A DNA stretch of 41,352 nucleotides from PHAA01 sp040217755. GTDB lineage: Bacteria; Bacillota; Syntrophomonadia; Syntrophomonadales; Syntrophomonadaceae. Location of the stretch: contig JBEHWJ010000011.1 in the NCBI GenBank assembly GCA_040217755.1, positions 1-41,352 on the forward strand. Reading direction: 5' to 3'. Positions within the stretch are counted from its first letter, which is position 1. Each line of letters starts with the position of its first letter. The position numbers were made by a program, and so were the translations under genes. The notes beneath the pieces were generated by a model. It saw nothing but the letters and a program-made list of their open reading frames with translations, was not told the origin of the DNA and did no database searches. This document shows, piece after piece, positions 39,958 to 41,352 of this stretch.

Positions 39958-41106
39958 TCAGGCCAGCCGGGCTATCTCGTGCAGCGCCTGGACCACCTGT
40001 TCAACTTGGCCGCTAGTATTGAAAAATCCCGGGCTCAAGCGGCAGGCGCCCAGTTCCAGGGTGCCCAGCGTCTGGTGGGCCAGCGGCGCGCAATGCAGTC
40101 CGGACCGCGATGTTATCCCGTAATCATGCTCCAAACGCAGGCTCAACTCGCCGCAATCCATGCCCTCCAGGTTGAAGGCGACGGTAGCAGTGCGCCGGCC
40201 GTTGTCGGTTCCCCCATAAATCTGCAGCCGCTTGATCGACCGCATCCCCTCCAGCAATTGGGCGGTCATAGCCTGCTCATGGCGGCGGATTTTATCGCGC
40301 CCGGTGGCCAGGATATATCTGACCGCCGCACCCAGCCCGGCAATCCCCGGCGTGTTCGGCGTCCCGCTTTCTAAGCGGTCGGGCATGAAATCAGGCTGCT
40401 CCAGCCATTCGGAGCGTGACCCGGTACCGCCATGCTTGAGGGGCTCGATGGATATCCCCGGCCGTACATATAATCCCCCGGTGCCCTGCGGGCCAAACAA
40501 CCCTTTATGGCCGGTGAAGGCCAGCAGATCGATACCCTGCCGGGGGACGTCGATCTCCAATACCCCGGCAGTCTGGGCACTGTCCACCATGAAGACGATA
40601 TCATGCTGGCGGGCGATGGCCCCGACCTCCTCAAGAGGCATGATGGTCCCGGTCAGGTTGGAGGCATGCTGCATGCATATCATGCGGGTATTGGGCCGGA
40701 TAGCCGCCGCTATGGCGGCCGGATCCAGGAAACCTTCCTGGCTGCAGGTCGCCGCAGTCCACTCCACCCCTTTTTGGGCAAGGGCGAACAAGGGGCGAGC
40801 TACCGCGTTGTGTTCCATGCTGGTGGTGATCACATGATCGCCAGGATGCAAATATCCTTTCAACGCGGTGTTCAGCGCTTCGGTCACATTCAGCATAAAG
40901 GCGATATTGGCCCCATCATCGATATTGAAAAGAGCCGCCAGGGCTTCGCGGGCGTCCCAGAGGACCGATCCTGCCTCCAGGGTCTGGTTGTGGGTCCCGC
41001 GCCCCGGGCTTCCCCCCACATGGCGGTTGAAATGATCCATGGCGTTATATACGCACTCCGGTTTGGGAAAAGATGTAGCGGCATTGTCCATATAGATGTG
41101 TTCCAC
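39958..41106 (-). CDS. Cysteine-desulfurase-family class V aminotransferase
   Basis: A 382-residue PLP enzyme related to SufS/CsdB. It starts IYMDNAATSFPKPECVYNAM and has TTSMEHNAVARPLFAL, VDSAQTAGVLEIDVPRQG, LAFTGHKGLFGPQGTGGLYV (PLP Lys near residue 200) and the C-terminal TSRSGLHCAPLAHQTLGT, which carries the reactive Cys. This pattern matches the subfamily that often occurs with selenium-metabolism genes such as yedF. A selenocysteine-lyase-like role is possible, ordinary sulfur mobilisation equally so. The start is GTG 41,106 with GAGGTGATAAA upstream. No suf or isc partners are adjacent. Confidence 0.87.
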   Translation of the reverse strand: MEHIYMDNAATSFPKPECVYNAMDHFNRHVGGSPGRGTHNQTLEAGSVLWDAREALAALFNIDDGANIAFMLNVTEALNTALKGYLHPGDHVITTSMEHNAVARPLFALAQKGVEWTAATCSQEGFLDPAAIAAAIRPNTRMICMQHASNLTGTIMPLEEVGAIARQHDIVFMVDSAQTAGVLEIDVPRQGIDLLAFTGHKGLFGPQGTGGLYVRPGISIEPLKHGGTGSRSEWLEQPDFMPDRLESGTPNTPGIAGLGAAVRYILATGRDKIRRHEQAMTAQLLEGMRSIKRLQIYGGTDNGRRTATVAFNLEGMDCGELSLRLEHDYGITSRSGLHCAPLAHQTLGTLELGACRLSPGFFNTSGQVEQVVQALHEIARLA

Positions 41107-41191
41107 TTTATCACCTCGTTTCGCGACAAAAGTATATCATATCCATATTATGCTTTTGAAATAACATATGGTTATAGAACGCAGCAATCAA

Positions 41192-41225
41192 AAAGGCGGG
41201 ACAAGGTGTATTTAACCCATCCCGC
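41192..41225 (-). terminator. Terminator at the end of the partial ClpB-like gene
   Basis: On the minus strand GGCGGGAtggg pairs with the TCCCGCC side and runs into TTTTT. It lies about 30 bases after the stop codon of the gene entering from the right edge. Confidence 0.7.
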
Positions 41226-41251
41226 CATTTTGAACGCTCTTAATTATTTGA

Positions 41252-41352
41252 TTAAGGATTGGTCCAGTCTATGGTGAGCTTGCCATCCTGGCTGCCTACC
41301 CTGATCGTGGCACCATCCATCACCTGCCCGCTGACCAGGGCTCTGCCCACCA
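41252..41352 (-). CDS. clpB: C-terminal fragment, probably ClpB chaperone
   Basis: Only the last 33 residues are inside the window: VGRALVSGQVMDGATIRVGS followed by QDGKLTIDWTNP and a TAA at 41,254. The pattern (A-L-x-S/AG-x-V-x-DG-x-T-I-x-V ... DGKL) resembles the end of the Clp C-terminal small domain in ClpB-type disaggregases. The rest lies beyond the right edge, so the assignment is tentative; ClpC or ClpA-type ATPases are alternatives. Confidence 0.5.
   Translation of the reverse strand, partial: VGRALVSGQVMDGATIRVGSQDGKLTIDWTNP

Overview
The window reads as a chromosomal piece of an endospore-forming, anaerobic, Gram-positive bacterium of the Clostridia. A Syntrophomonas- or Peptococcaceae-like relative is my inference. 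The evidence is two CotF-type spore proteins, a four-subunit 2-oxoacid:ferredoxin oxidoreductase, 3-hydroxybutyryl-CoA dehydrogenase and acetate kinase, the Firmicutes gene order acpS / NAD(P)HX repair / alr / antitoxin / EndoA toxin, strong purine-rich ribosome binding sites, and many GTG and TTG starts. Most of the window is fairly GC-rich. The stretch from about 15,800 to 20,280 is conspicuously AT-rich.

Left third (1-13,800). A truncated secreted GH18 protein, a small unknown protein, an amidohydrolase and a C26 glutamine-amidotransferase-like hydrolase precede a housekeeping cluster on the minus strand. That cluster is acpS, bifunctional NAD(P)HX repair, a CBS-domain protein, alr, and the EndoAI/EndoA (MazEF) module, which has its own promoter and a structured terminator. 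Further upstream are a YedF-like TusA/DsrE protein and, divergently, the plus-strand oxidoreductase operon (gamma, delta, alpha, beta) followed by a FadR-type GntR regulator. An L,D-transpeptidase and a DUF255 thioredoxin-fold protein complete this part.

Middle (15,800-20,300). An AT-rich accessory island holds a compact minus-strand gene series: a restriction-type PD-(D/E)XK nuclease-domain protein, a lipoprotein, a topoisomerase-type zinc-ribbon protein, a HIRAN-domain protein and a helical-repeat-like protein. Two of these five genes are frameshifted (three shifts in total). Upstream lie remnants of an XRE regulator and a DUF3795 protein. The GC-rich sequence resumes at a short segment resembling the 3' end of a tRNA or tmRNA. 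This is the most likely place for an undescribed system, probably a decaying or badly assembled defence- or repair-like cassette.

Right half (20,500-41,352). KtrA/KtrB potassium uptake sits behind a hairpin-containing leader. Next come the spore coat pair, a DEAD-box helicase, a two-gene ABC transporter flanked by near-identical direct repeats, a DegV protein, an MFS transporter, lysA, a metallo-beta-lactamase-fold hydrolase, hbd, ackA, and DUF1015 with a class V aminotransferase. A PNPOx-fold protein, methionine aminopeptidase with a SEC-C motif, an unknown protein, a hemolysin III-type membrane protein, a cysteine-desulfurase-like enzyme and a probable clpB 3' end complete the window. Downstream of the methionine aminopeptidase a 102-bp unit carrying a terminator hairpin is duplicated. 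The same hairpin core recurs downstream of the EndoA toxin gene.
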